Assembly: GCA_012838715.1 (NCBI GenBank)
Contig: DUOR01000188.1
Coordinates: 1-6,816, forward strand
DNA: 6,816 nt
Source: Actinomycetales bacterium
GTDB taxonomy: Bacteria; Actinomycetota; Actinomycetes; Mycobacteriales; Mycobacteriaceae
Reading direction: 5' to 3'
A model generated the notes under the pieces. That model was not told where the DNA came from, ran no database searches, and worked only from the letters and a program-made list of their open reading frames with translations. Positions 1-6,816 of the stretch are shown here, in pieces; the stretch's first letter is position 1; each line of letters begins with the position of its first letter. The translations under genes were made by a program, and so were the position numbers.

Positions 1-47
1 AGGGGCGCACGGGCCGTCGGGCGGGACGTTCGGGCGGAGTGAAGTGC

Positions 48-79
48 CCGGGGGACGATGCGGAGTGCTCCGGGGGACG
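48..79. repeat. Short direct repeat, CCGGGGGACG twice
   Basis: CCGGGGGACG occurs at 48-57 and again at 70-79, a 22-bp period (about two helical turns). Each copy is preceded by a related AGTGC-containing flank (43-47 and 64-68). The bases are plainly repeated. A role such as a regulator site is only a guess, and in G-rich DNA this could be chance. Confidence 0.35.
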
Positions 80-146
80 GTAGAGAGACGGAACCTTGGT
101 TGGGCCTGGCCGATCGATAACCGTTTTTCCGGGAGTTTCCGGGGAG

Positions 147-201
147 TGCGGCACTAAATCACAAGGTTGTGAGGCCGCTGCGGTCAACATGTAGTGCCGC
201 A
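147..201. repeat. Inverted repeat TGCGGCACTA/TAGTGCCGCA enclosing a 14-bp palindrome
   Basis: TGCGGCACTA at 147-156 is the exact reverse complement of TAGTGCCGCA at 192-201, with 35 bp between. Inside lies the perfect palindrome TCACAAGGTTGTGA at 159-172. The palindrome is operator-like. It resembles the corynebacterial GlxR/CRP site (TGTGA-N6-TCACA) turned inside out, so it should not be called one. The element lies 183-237 bp before the nrdH start and 34-88 bp before the first NrdR-like box. It could regulate nrdHIE, be a promoter-distal operator, or form an RNA structure if transcribed. Confidence 0.5.
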
Positions 202-234
202 ATTTCGGGTGAACTGGGAATACGAGACGTGTAA

Positions 235-250
235 CTACTACATATTGGGG
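235..250 (+). promoter_or_regulatory. Putative NrdR box 1
   Basis: The core CTACATATTG (238-247) matches 9 of 10 positions of the NrdR-box core CwAtATaTwG as I remember it. It lies 134 bp before nrdH. NrdR is the ATP/dATP-sensing repressor of ribonucleotide reductase genes and binds paired boxes an integral number of helical turns apart. The second box at 267-282 starts 32 bp downstream, which fits that geometry. Both match and spacing are visible; binding is inferred. Confidence 0.7.
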
Positions 251-266
251 CACTGGCCTTTTCCTG

Positions 267-282
267 ACCCCAAGTGTAGTGT
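267..282 (+). promoter_or_regulatory. Putative NrdR box 2
   Basis: This is a weaker match to the palindromic NrdR consensus: core CCAAGTGTAG at 270-279 followed by TGT. Read on the reverse strand the core is CTACACTTGG, which shares 7 of 10 positions with box 1. It starts 32 bp after box 1, leaving a 16-bp gap between the 16-bp boxes, as is typical of tandem NrdR sites. The nrdH promoter probably overlaps this region: TAGTGT (277-282) and TACATA (239-244) are imperfect -10 candidates. No clear -35 is visible, so I do not place the start of transcription. Confidence 0.6.
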
Positions 283-308
283 TTCTGGTGTCGCGCCAAA
301 CGGCGCCG

Positions 309-336
309 GCCGGGACGTCCCACCGGGGGTCCCGGC
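309..336 (+). other. Hairpin in the presumed nrdH leader
   Basis: GCCGGGAC (309-316) pairs with GTCCCGGC (329-336), an 8-bp GC-rich stem with a 12-nt loop. GGGACGTCCC (312-321) is itself palindromic, so alternative folds are possible. The next bases are GAAAAACCC rather than a T run, so this is not an intrinsic terminator. It may stabilise or tune the 5' leader of the operon. Confidence 0.4.
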
Positions 337-383
337 GAAAAACCCTCGATTCCACCTCACGGACAGCGAAGGAACGTACGAGA

Positions 384-608
384 ATGGTCACCGTCTACAC
401 CAAGCCCGCATGCGTGCAGTGCCGCGCCACCACCCGTGCCCTGGATAAGGCGGGCATCTCCTACGACCTCATCGACATCACCCTCGATGACGAGGCCCGT
501 GACTACGTCATGGCGCTGGGTCACCTGCAGGCCCCGGTGGTCGACACCGGCGCCGACACCTGGTCCGGCTTCCGTCCGGACCGCATCAAGGCCCTCCAGG
601 CCGCGTAA
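384..608 (+). CDS. nrdH: NrdH-redoxin (glutaredoxin-like electron donor for class Ib ribonucleotide reductase)
   Basis: This 74-residue cytosolic protein is a small thioredoxin-fold redoxin. It passes electrons, normally from thioredoxin reductase, to the C-terminal cysteines of NrdE. It opens [10 protein letters not shown] and carries the redox pair C10-V-Q-C13. The NrdH signature WSGFRPD is at residues 60-66, and the cis-proline region QAPVV is at 49-53. Length is normal for the family (about 75). I chose ATG 384 because the first beta strand starts there and GAAGGA (368-373) lies 10 nt upstream. An in-frame GTG at 279 would add 35 residues, lies within the NrdR-box region and encodes no family sequence. 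The gene is first in nrdHIE, downstream of paired NrdR-like boxes, so repression by NrdR is likely. The identification is firm. Confidence 0.97.
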   Translation: MVTVYTKPACVQCRATTRALDKAGISYDLIDITLDDEARDYVMALGHLQAPVVDTGADTWSGFRPDRIKALQAA

Positions 609-639
609 AACCGCGGGGTCTCGGGGGACAACCAATCCC

Positions 640-678
640 GGCCGTGGAACGCATCATCCGATGCGGACCACGGCTTTT
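640..678 (+). terminator. Intra-operon hairpin with T tract between nrdH and nrdI (possible attenuator)
   Basis: GCCGTGG (641-647) pairs with CCACGGC (668-674). G640-T675 adds a wobble pair. After a 3x3 internal loop, GCATC (651-655) pairs with GATGC (660-664) around an ATCC loop. TTTT (675-678) follows. The form is that of an intrinsic terminator, but it sits 31 nt after the nrdH stop and before nrdI. A partial terminator or an RNA-processing/stability element is therefore more likely than a full stop. It could raise nrdH transcript over nrdIE. The GTG at 644 lies inside this stem, which argues against its use as the nrdI start. Confidence 0.65.
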
Positions 679-682
679 CGTT

Positions 683-688
683 GAAGGG
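683..688 (+). promoter_or_regulatory. Ribosome binding site selecting the TTG start of nrdI
   Basis: GAAGGG (683-688) lies 12 nt before the TTG at 701. The spacing is somewhat long, but no other purine-rich site serves an in-frame start here. The TTG puts the first residue directly before the conserved [12 protein letters not shown] strand and loop of NrdI. Confidence 0.6.
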
Positions 689-700
689 TGGCGTAAGCCG

Positions 701-1123
701 TTGTTCATCGTCTATTTCTCGTCGGCCACGGGCAACACGCACAAGTTCGTCCAGAAGCTGGACATCCCGAACGCGCGGATTCCGGTGCACAGGAACGAAC
801 CCGAGTTGCTGGTCGATGAGCCCTACGTCCTCATCGTCCCGACCTACGGCGGCGGTTCCTCCATCACGGGCGACAAGTCCCGCCCGGTTCCGCCGCAGGT
901 CATCCGATTCCTCAACAACGAACACAACCGTTCGTACATCCGCGGGGTGATTTCCGCGGGGAACACCAACTTCGGCATCGACTACGGGCTGGCCGGCGAG
1001 ATTGTCGCCGAGAAGTGCAAGGTCCCGTACGTGTACCGATTCGAGTTGATGGGCAACGAGGAGGACGTTGCCATCGTAAGGTCCGGACTGGCGGACTTTT
1101 TCCGGGAGCGGGCGGCCTCCTAG
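701..1123 (+). CDS. nrdI: NrdI, flavodoxin-like activator of the class Ib ribonucleotide reductase
   Basis: NrdI is a cytosolic FMN protein. With O2 it generates the oxidant that assembles the Mn(III)2-tyrosyl radical cofactor in NrdF. From the TTG start the product has 140 residues. The N-terminal FMN phosphate loop is FSSATGNT (6-13). The flavin-contact segments are PTYGGG (47-52), ISAGNTNFG (84-92) and YRFELMG (112-118), all typical of the family. The in-frame GTG at 644 would add 19 residues unlike NrdI and lies within a hairpin, so I prefer TTG 701, which has GAAGGG upstream. The gene lies 92 nt after nrdH and 106 nt before nrdE and is presumably co-transcribed with both. The function is firm; the exact start is moderately sure. 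Confidence 0.93.
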   Translation: MFIVYFSSATGNTHKFVQKLDIPNARIPVHRNEPELLVDEPYVLIVPTYGGGSSITGDKSRPVPPQVIRFLNNEHNRSYIRGVISAGNTNFGIDYGLAGEIVAEKCKVPYVYRFELMGNEEDVAIVRSGLADFFRERAAS

Positions 1124-1179
1124 GCCCCGCACCCCGCACAGCTTTCCGACGGATGCCGGCACCAACGTCGCCGGCGCCA

Positions 1180-1214
1180 AAGAACGAATAGTCGCTACAA
1201 GAAGAACAGTCGCT
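1180..1214 (+). repeat. Imperfect direct repeat just upstream of nrdE
   Basis: AAGAAC followed by AGTCGCT occurs twice: AAGAAC 1180-1185 with AGTCGCT 1190-1196, and AAGAAC 1202-1207 with AGTCGCT 1208-1214. The first copy has four extra bases (GAAT) between its parts. The second copy runs into the nrdE ribosome binding site. It may be a small duplication or a protein or RNA contact site; no function is known to me. Confidence 0.4.
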
Positions 1215-1215
1215 T

Positions 1216-1222
1216 GAAGGAG
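1216..1222 (+). promoter_or_regulatory. Ribosome binding site selecting the TTG start of nrdE
   Basis: GAAGGAG at 1216-1222 is a near-ideal Shine-Dalgarno sequence. It is 7 nt from the TTG at 1230 but 16 nt from the first in-frame ATG (1239), so it favours initiation at TTG. Confidence 0.8.
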
Positions 1223-1229
1223 CATCAGA

Positions 1230-3383
1230 TTGGCTGAGATGGGCAAGACCGTGGCGGAGCCGGTGGGCAAGGACGAGCTGGATTTCCATGCTCTCAATGC
1301 GCTGCTGAACCTCTACGGCGACGACGGCCGGATTCAGTTCGACAAGGACCGTGAGGCGGCGCGCCAGTTTTTCCTGCAGCACGTCAACCAGAACACCGTC
1401 TTCTTCCACACGCTGAAGGAGAAGCTGGATTACCTGGTCGAGAACAAGTACTACGACCCGCTGGTGCTGGACAAGTACGAGTTCGAGGACGTCAAGCAGC
1501 TGTTCAAGCACGCTTACTCCTACAAGTTCCGCTTCAAGTCCTTCCTCGGGGCGTACAAGTACTACACCTCGTACACGCTGAAGACCTTCGACGGGAAGCG
1601 CTACCTGGAGCGTTACGAGGACCGCGTGTGCATGGTGGCCCTCACCCTCGCCGACGGCGACCTGGAGATGGCCCGCCACCTCGTCGACGAGATCATCACC
1701 GGCCGTTTCCAGCCGGCGACCCCGACCTTCCTCAACTCCGGCAAGGCCCAGCGCGGTGAGCCGGTGAGCTGCTTCCTGCTGCGCATCGAGGACAACATGG
1801 AGTCCATCGGCCGCGCCATCAACTCCTCGCTGCAGCTGTCCAAGCGCGGCGGCGGCGTGGCGCTGCTGCTGTCGAACCTGCGTGAGCAGGGTGCGCCGAT
1901 CAAGCACATCGAGAACCAGTCGTCGGGCGTCATCCCGGTGATGAAGCTGCTGGAGGACTCCTTCTCCTACGCCAACCAGCTGGGTGCCCGCCAGGGCGCC
2001 GGCGCGGTGTACCTGCACGCGCACCACCCGGACATCCTGCGTTTCCTGGACACCAAGCGCGAGAACGCGGACGAGAAGATCCGCATCAAGTCGCTGTCGC
2101 TGGGCGTCGTCATCCCGGACATCACGTTCAAGCTGGCACGCAACAACGACGACATGTACCTGTTCTCCCCGTACGACGTGGAGCGAATCTACGGCAAGCC
2201 GTTCGCGGACGTGAACATCTCGGAGAACTACGACGACATGGTCGAGGACCCGCGGATCAAGAAGAAGAAGATCAACGCGCGCGCCTTCTTCCAGACCCTC
2301 GCGGAGATCCAGTTCGAGTCCGGTTACCCGTACATCATGTACGAGGACACCGTGAACAACGCGAACCCGATTGCCGGCCGCATCACCCACTCGAACCTGT
2401 GCTCCGAGATTCTGCAGGTGTCGACCCCGTCGACGTACCACGAGGATCTGTCCTACGACCACATCGGCGAGGACATCTCCTGCAACCTGGGTTCGATGAA
2501 CGTGGCGCTGGCGATGGATTCGCCGGACTTCGGTTCCACCATCGAGACCTCCATCCGCGGCCTGACCGCGGTGTCGGATCAGACGTCCATCGATTCGGTG
2601 CCGTCGATCCGCAAGGGCAACGAGAAGTCGCACGCCATCGGCCTGGGCCAGATGAACCTGCACGGTTACCTCGGCCGCGAGCGGATCCACTACGGCTCGG
2701 AGGAGGGCATCGACTTCACGAACATGTACTTCTACGCGGTCCTGTTCCAGGCGCTGAAGGCGTCGAACAAGATCGCCAAGGAGCGCGGCGTGAAGTTCGG
2801 TGGCTTCGAGGATTCGAAGTACGCCTCGGGCGAGTTCTTCGACAAGTACATCGATGAGGTGTGGGAGCCGAAGACCGATCGGGTGAAGGAGCTCTTCGCC
2901 AATTCGACCGCCCACCTGCCGACTCAGGACGATTGGCGCGAGCTGAAGGCGGAGATCCAGGAACACGGCCTGTACAACCGCAACCTGCAGGCGGTGCCGC
3001 CGACGGGTTCGATTTCGTACATCAACAACTCGACGTCGTCGATTCACCCGATTGCCTCGAAGATCGAGATCCGCAAGGAAGGCAAGATCGGCCGCGTCTA
3101 CTACCCGGCGCCGCACATGGACAACGACAACCTGGAGTATTTCCAGGATGCGTACGAGGTCGGTTACGAGAAGATCATCGACACGTACGCCGCGGCGACG
3201 CAGCACGTCGACCAGGGCCTGTCGCTGACCCTGTTCTTCAAGGACACGGCGACGACCCGCGACATCAACCGCGCGCAGATTTACGCGTGGCGCAAGGGCA
3301 TCAAGACGATTTACTACATCCGCCTGCGCCAGGTGGCGCTGGAGGGCACCGAGATCGAGGGTTGCGTCAGCTGCATGCTCTAA
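1230..3383 (+). CDS. nrdE: Class Ib ribonucleoside-diphosphate reductase, large (alpha) subunit
   Basis: NrdE reduces ribonucleoside diphosphates to deoxyribonucleotides, using a radical passed from NrdF. The 717-residue product has normal length for NrdE (about 700-725). The catalytic residues are present. The redox pair is C181 (PVSC) and C418 (ISCNLGSMN). N389, C391 and E393 lie in SNLCSEI, with C391 the thiyl-radical site. The radical-transfer pair is Y695-Y696 (TIYYIRLRQ). The C-terminal shuttle pair C712/C715 (GCVSCML) receives electrons from NrdH. Residue numbers run three above the Salmonella NrdE numbers as I recall them. No ATP-cone precedes the [13 protein letters not shown] segment, as expected for class Ib. 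TTG 1230 is chosen over ATG 1239 for its well-spaced GAAGGAG. The gene follows nrdI by 106 nt and is likely last in nrdHIE, ending before a strong hairpin. Confidence 0.98.
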   Translation: MAEMGKTVAEPVGKDELDFHALNALLNLYGDDGRIQFDKDREAARQFFLQHVNQNTVFFHTLKEKLDYLVENKYYDPLVLDKYEFEDVKQLFKHAYSYKFRFKSFLGAYKYYTSYTLKTFDGKRYLERYEDRVCMVALTLADGDLEMARHLVDEIITGRFQPATPTFLNSGKAQRGEPVSCFLLRIEDNMESIGRAINSSLQLSKRGGGVALLLSNLREQGAPIKHIENQSSGVIPVMKLLEDSFSYANQLGARQGAGAVYLHAHHPDILRFLDTKRENADEKIRIKSLSLGVVIPDITFKLARNNDDMYLFSPYDVERIYGKPFADVNISENYDDMVEDPRIKKKKINARAFFQTLAEIQFESGYPYIMYEDTVNNANPIAGRITHSNLCSEILQVSTPSTYHEDLSYDHIGEDISCNLGSMNVALAMDSPDFGSTIETSIRGLTAVSDQTSIDSVPSIRKGNEKSHAIGLGQMNLHGYLGRERIHYGSEEGIDFTNMYFYAVLFQALKASNKIAKERGVKFGGFEDSKYASGEFFDKYIDEVWEPKTDRVKELFANSTAHLPTQDDWRELKAEIQEHGLYNRNLQAVPPTGSISYINNSTSSIHPIASKIEIRKEGKIGRVYYPAPHMDNDNLEYFQDAYEVGYEKIIDTYAAATQHVDQGLSLTLFFKDTATTRDINRAQIYAWRKGIKTIYYIRLRQVALEGTEIEGCVSCML

Positions 3384-3445
3384 GGGCCTCACCCGCCCCG
3401 GAAAGCATTGCTTGACGACGCCCCGGCGCCCCCGCCGGCGGGCAG

Positions 3446-3474
3446 CCCCGGAAGCCGATTGGCTTCCGGGGTTT
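3446..3474 (+). terminator. Rho-independent terminator after nrdE
   Basis: CCCCGGAAGCC (3446-3456) and GGCTTCCGGGG (3461-3471) form a perfect 11-bp stem with a GATT loop, followed by TTTA. It begins 62 nt after the nrdE stop and 99 nt before nrdF ends its leader at the ATG. It most likely ends the nrdHIE transcript. The short T run means some read-through into nrdF is possible. Confidence 0.8.
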
Positions 3475-3510
3475 ACCCGAATCCGGTGAACCGTCCGACC
3501 CCCTCCGGGC

Positions 3511-4586
<1,076 letters not shown>

Positions 4587-4591
4587 CCCAT

Positions 4592-4659
4592 CTTCCGCTA
4601 AGGTTGTTCTCAGGTCCCGCACGAGCGTCATGTGCGGGGCCACTGGATTGAGGCGGAAG
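4592..4659 (+). terminator. Nested inverted repeats downstream of nrdF (possible terminator or 3' stabiliser)
   Basis: The inner stem is GGTCCCGCAC (4613-4622) with GTGCGGGGCC (4632-4641), ten pairs including one G-T, around a 9-nt loop. The outer arms CTTCCGC (4592-4598) and GCGGAAG (4653-4659) are also complementary, so the two could stack in one larger fold. It begins 6 nt after the nrdF stop. No T run follows the inner stem, so termination is uncertain; a Rho-dependent end or 3' protection of the nrdF mRNA is equally possible. Confidence 0.5.
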
Positions 4660-4681
4660 TCACAGTCTGACCTGCGAGTGA

Positions 4682-4700
4682 TTCCCGCAAATCGCGGGAA
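4682..4700. repeat. Palindrome TTCCCGC-N5-GCGGGAA in the nrdF-ctaD gap
   Basis: TTCCCGC (4682-4688) and GCGGGAA (4694-4700) are perfect inverted repeats around a 5-bp AAATC spacer, with another CGCGGGGG just downstream (4706-4713). It lies about 150 bp upstream of the ctaD -35. It could be a transcription-factor operator or a small hairpin; I do not recognise the regulator. Confidence 0.5.
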
Positions 4701-4847
4701 CTTCTCGCGGGGGTGAAACGGGGGCGGCCGAGAGGTGGTCGCCGCGGAATCCCAGGTGAGACTGCGTTGTCGCAGCTTAAGCGAATTCTCAGTAAGGCTC
4801 AGGCGGGCCGACGGGCGGTTTCGATACCCCCTACCCCATAACTGGTC
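4701..4847. other. Intergenic DNA upstream of the ctaD promoter
   Basis: With the flanking inverted repeats, this makes a gap of about 400 bp between nrdF and ctaD. No gene is supported. The longest short frame noticed is a GTG frame at 4735-4851 (38 codons), which lacks a properly spaced ribosome binding site. A GCTTAAGC palindrome and A/T-richer DNA occur around 4775-4795, but I cannot assign a function. Confidence 0.5.
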
Positions 4848-4876
4848 TTAACAAATCCACAGGTCGGGGTTACACT
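4848..4876 (+). promoter_or_regulatory. ctaD promoter, TTAACA-N17-TACACT
   Basis: TTAACA (4848-4853) matches 5 of 6 bases of the -35 consensus TTGACA. TACACT (4871-4876) fits the actinobacterial -10 TAnAnT. The spacer is the ideal 17 bp. Transcription would start near 4883, giving a leader of about 110 nt before ctaD. This sigma-A-type promoter is the best in the window. Confidence 0.8.
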
Positions 4877-4892
4877 CGGCCAGGTAACACGC

Positions 4893-4971
4893 GAGGTGGG
4901 CTGGCTCCGGTCGGCTCGCCTCCACTAACATCAGGCAGCAATAAACTTTGATGACCCTGTGAACTGCAGGG
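4893..4971 (+). other. Structured 5' leader of ctaD
   Basis: Downstream of the predicted start, GAGGTGGGC (4893-4901) can pair with GCTCGCCTC (4914-4922) over nine positions including two G-T pairs. CCCTG (4955-4959) can pair with CAGGG (4967-4971), ending 13 nt before the AGGAGG ribosome binding site. These may be ordinary leader folds or a translational control element. No known riboswitch class was recognised. Confidence 0.4.
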
Positions 4972-4994
4972 AAGTCGCGTAGTCAGGAGGATCA

Positions 4995-6695
4995 ATGACT
5001 GCAGTAGCGCCTCGCCCCGGTCATGAAGTGACCGTGGCAGAGCGGCCGCAGCCGCTCGGTAACGACCCCAAGGGCAGCTGGGCGTGGGACATGCTCACCA
5101 CGACCGACCACAAGAAGCTCGGCATCATGTACATCATCATGTCGATGAGCTTCTTCTTCCTGGGCGGGCTCATGGCCCTGCTGATCCGCGCTGAGCTTTT
5201 CCAGCCGGGTCTCCAGTTCCTGTCCAATGAGCAGTTCAACCAGCTCTTCACCATGCACGGCACCGTGATGCTGCTGCTGTTCGGTACGCCGATTGTGTGG
5301 GGCTTCGCCAACTACATCCTGCCGCTTCAGATTGGTGCGCCGGACGTCGCCTTCCCGCGTCTGAACGCCTTCGGCTTCTGGATCACCACCGTGGGCGGCA
5401 TCCTGATGCTGTCCGGCTTCCTGACGCCGGGTGGCGCGGCCGACTTCGGTTGGACCATGTACTCCCCGCTGTCGAACTCCATCCACTCCCCGGGCGTCGG
5501 CTCGAACCTGTGGATCGTCGGCGTCGGCGTCGGTGGCGTGGGCACCATCGCCTCGGCCATCAACATGACCACCACGGTGCTCTGCCTCCGTGCCCCGGGC
5601 ATGACGATGTTCCGTATGCCGATCTTCACCTGGAACATCCTGGTGACCTCGATCCTGGCCCTGCTCATCTTCCCGATTCTGACCGCCGCCGCCCTCGGTG
5701 TGCTGTACGACCGCCTGCTGGGCGGCCACATCTACGACCCGGCCAACGGTGGCGCCATCATGTGGCAGCACCTGTTCTGGTTCTTCGGCCACCCGGAGGT
5801 TTACGTCCTGCTGTTGCCGTTCGTCGGCATCATCACGGAGGTCATCCCGGTCTTCTCCCGTAAGCCGCTGTTCGGCTACGCGGGCATGGTCTTCGCGACC
5901 CTGTCCATCGCCGGCCTGTCGATGGCCGTCTGGGCGCACCACATGTTCGTCACCGGTGCGGTCCTGCTGCCGTTCTTCTCCTTCATGACGTTCCTGATTT
6001 CGGTCCCGACCGGCGTGAAGTTCTTCAACTGGCTGGGCACCATGTGGCGCGGCCACCTGACCTTCGAGACCCCGATGACGTTCGCCCTCGGCTTCATCGT
6101 CACCTTCCTCTTCGGTGGCCTGACCGGCATCATGCTGGCCTCCCCGCCGCTGGACTTCCACGTCTCGGACACCTACTTCGTGGTGGCGCACTTCCACTAC
6201 ACCCTGTTCGGCACCCTGGTCTTCGCTTCCTACGCCGGCATCTACTTCTGGTTCCCGAAGATGACGGGCCGCATGCTGGACGAGAAGCTGGGCATGGTCC
6301 ACTTCTGGCTGACCTTCATCGGCTTCAACCTGACCTTCCTGGTCCAGCACTGGCTGGGCAACGAGGGCATGCCGCGTCGTTACGCGGACTACCTCGAGTC
6401 CGACGGCTTCACCACCCTGAACATGATTTCCACGGTCGGCGCCTTCATCCTGGGCCTCTCCGTCATCCCGTTGGTGTGGAACGTCTTCAAGTCCTGGCGT
6501 TACGGCGAGGTCGTCACGGTCGACGACCCGTGGGGCTACGGCAACTCCCTCGAGTGGGCCACCTCCTGCCCGCCGCCGCGCCACAACTTCACCTCCATGC
6601 CGCGTATCCGCTCCGAGCGCCCCGCGTTCGAGCTGCACTACCCGCACATGGTCGAGCGCATGCGCGCCGAGGCGCACGTTGGTCGCCAGCTCTAA
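4995..6695 (+). CDS. ctaD: Cytochrome c oxidase subunit I (aa3 type)
   Basis: CtaD is the catalytic membrane subunit of the aa3 oxidase, which reduces O2 to water and pumps protons. In actinomycetes it works with the cytochrome bcc complex. The 566-residue product shows about 12 membrane helices (roughly 42-64 to 477-497). The low-spin heme a ligands are H88 (FTMHGT) and H401; the heme a3 ligand is H399 (AHFHYT). CuB ligands are H266 (FGHPEVY) and H315/H316 (WAHHMF), with Y270 the expected cross-linked tyrosine. The D-channel residues D117, N124 and E268 and K-channel residues T339 and K341 (PTGVKFFNW) are present, so proton pumping should be intact. AGGAGG (4985-4990) lies 4 nt before ATG 4995. 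The N terminus MTAVAPRP resembles the C. glutamicum protein; the C terminus stops at HVGRQL, somewhat shorter than I recall there (about 584). The gene has its own promoter and terminator. Confidence 0.98.
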   Translation: MTAVAPRPGHEVTVAERPQPLGNDPKGSWAWDMLTTTDHKKLGIMYIIMSMSFFFLGGLMALLIRAELFQPGLQFLSNEQFNQLFTMHGTVMLLLFGTPIVWGFANYILPLQIGAPDVAFPRLNAFGFWITTVGGILMLSGFLTPGGAADFGWTMYSPLSNSIHSPGVGSNLWIVGVGVGGVGTIASAINMTTTVLCLRAPGMTMFRMPIFTWNILVTSILALLIFPILTAAALGVLYDRLLGGHIYDPANGGAIMWQHLFWFFGHPEVYVLLLPFVGIITEVIPVFSRKPLFGYAGMVFATLSIAGLSMAVWAHHMFVTGAVLLPFFSFMTFLISVPTGVKFFNWLGTMWRGHLTFETPMTFALGFIVTFLFGGLTGIMLASPPLDFHVSDTYFVVAHFHYTLFGTLVFASYAGIYFWFPKMTGRMLDEKLGMVHFWLTFIGFNLTFLVQHWLGNEGMPRRYADYLESDGFTTLNMISTVGAFILGLSVIPLVWNVFKSWRYGEVVTVDDPWGYGNSLEWATSCPPPRHNFTSMPRIRSERPAFELHYPHMVERMRAEAHVGRQL

Positions 6696-6732
6696 TATGA
6701 GCAAGCTGCCGTCGACTACGTGACGCACGCGT

Positions 6733-6766
6733 AAGCCCCCGCTGGTTCCTCCCGGCGGGGGCTTTT
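6733..6766 (+). terminator. Rho-independent terminator of ctaD
   Basis: AAGCCCCCGC (6733-6742) and GCGGGGGCTT (6755-6764) form a 10-bp perfect stem with a 12-nt loop, running into TTTT (6763-6766). It begins 37 nt after the ctaD stop. It closes ctaD as a single-gene transcript. The remaining 50 bases of the window hold nothing I can identify. Confidence 0.93.
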
Positions 6767-6816
6767 CGCATGCCCGCATCCGCTTGCCGACGCCGCCCGC
6801 CGGCGCTCGGCCCCGC

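Larger units (their letters stand above)
1..234. other. Intergenic region without a convincing gene, upstream of nrdH
   Basis: No open frame here has a start, ribosome binding site and recognisable product. The stretch is G-rich at its left end. It contains a 10-bp direct repeat (48-57 and 70-79), two TTTCCGGG copies 10 bp apart (126-133 and 136-143), and a nested palindrome/inverted repeat at 147-201, listed separately. It is best read as the distal upstream region of the nrdHIE operon, possibly including the 3' flank of an unseen neighbour. Confidence 0.6.

Noticed and set aside
1..42. Open frame from position 1 ending at TGA 40-42, possible 3' end of an upstream gene
   Set aside because: Only 13 codons are visible and the Arg/Gly/Ala-rich reading is what any G-rich DNA would give; nothing identifies a protein.
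3412..3440. TTGACG as a -35 for nrdF
   Set aside because: It has no -10 at a usable distance and lies upstream of the terminator hairpin.
4787..4806. TCAGTAAGGCTCAGG as a possible DtxR iron-regulator box
   Set aside because: It matches the centre (TtAGGCT-like) but fewer than half of the 19 consensus positions, with no symmetry in the flanks.
4735..4851. Possible 38-codon GTG-started small protein in the nrdF-ctaD gap
   Set aside because: The only purine-rich stretch overlaps the start codon, the frame runs into the ctaD -35 element, and the residues show no recognisable pattern.
6697..6723. Short ATG frame (8 codons) after ctaD
   Set aside because: It is too short and has no ribosome binding site; it lies in the ctaD 3' region before the terminator.
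4992..6779. 595-codon reverse-strand open frame opposite ctaD
   Set aside because: It is low-complexity Arg/Glu/Gly/His/Val sequence from antisense of a membrane protein gene; it also runs through the ctaD terminator.

Overview
The window reads as chromosomal DNA from a high-GC actinomycete, most likely Corynebacterium or a close relative. The evidence is strong G/C preference at third codon positions, GAAGGAG/AGGAGG ribosome binding sites, TTG starts, TAnAnT-type -10 elements, and proteins close to those I recall from Corynebacterium glutamicum, in the order nrdH, nrdI, nrdE, nrdF, ctaD. No mobile element, CRISPR array, tRNA or rRNA was seen. All five genes are on the + strand and look intact.

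Layout. Positions 1-383 hold no convincing gene. They carry short repeats, a 14-bp palindrome nested inside a 10-bp inverted repeat, and a pair of NrdR-like boxes 32 bp apart in front of nrdH. Next come nrdH (384-608), an intra-operon hairpin, nrdI (TTG start at 701), nrdE (TTG start at 1230) and a strong hairpin that probably ends the nrdHIE transcript. nrdF (3573-4586) follows with its own ribosome binding site and a possible promoter. A roughly 400-bp gap rich in inverted repeats contains a good promoter (TTAACA-17-TACACT) for ctaD (4995-6695). A textbook terminator closes the block.

Function. NrdE and NrdF are the two subunits of an oxygen-dependent class Ib ribonucleotide reductase, which makes deoxyribonucleotides for DNA synthesis. 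NrdH is the redoxin that re-reduces NrdE. NrdI is the flavodoxin-like protein that supplies oxidant to activate the dimetal/tyrosyl cofactor of NrdF. CtaD is subunit I of the aa3-type cytochrome c oxidase; it is transcribed separately but shares dependence on O2 and metal cofactors.

This is largely a conserved housekeeping region. I see no undescribed multi-gene system. The points worth a second look are regulatory: the NrdR-like operator pair, the hairpin inside nrdH-nrdI, the successive TTG starts, the separation of nrdF from nrdE, and the palindromes upstream of nrdH and ctaD.
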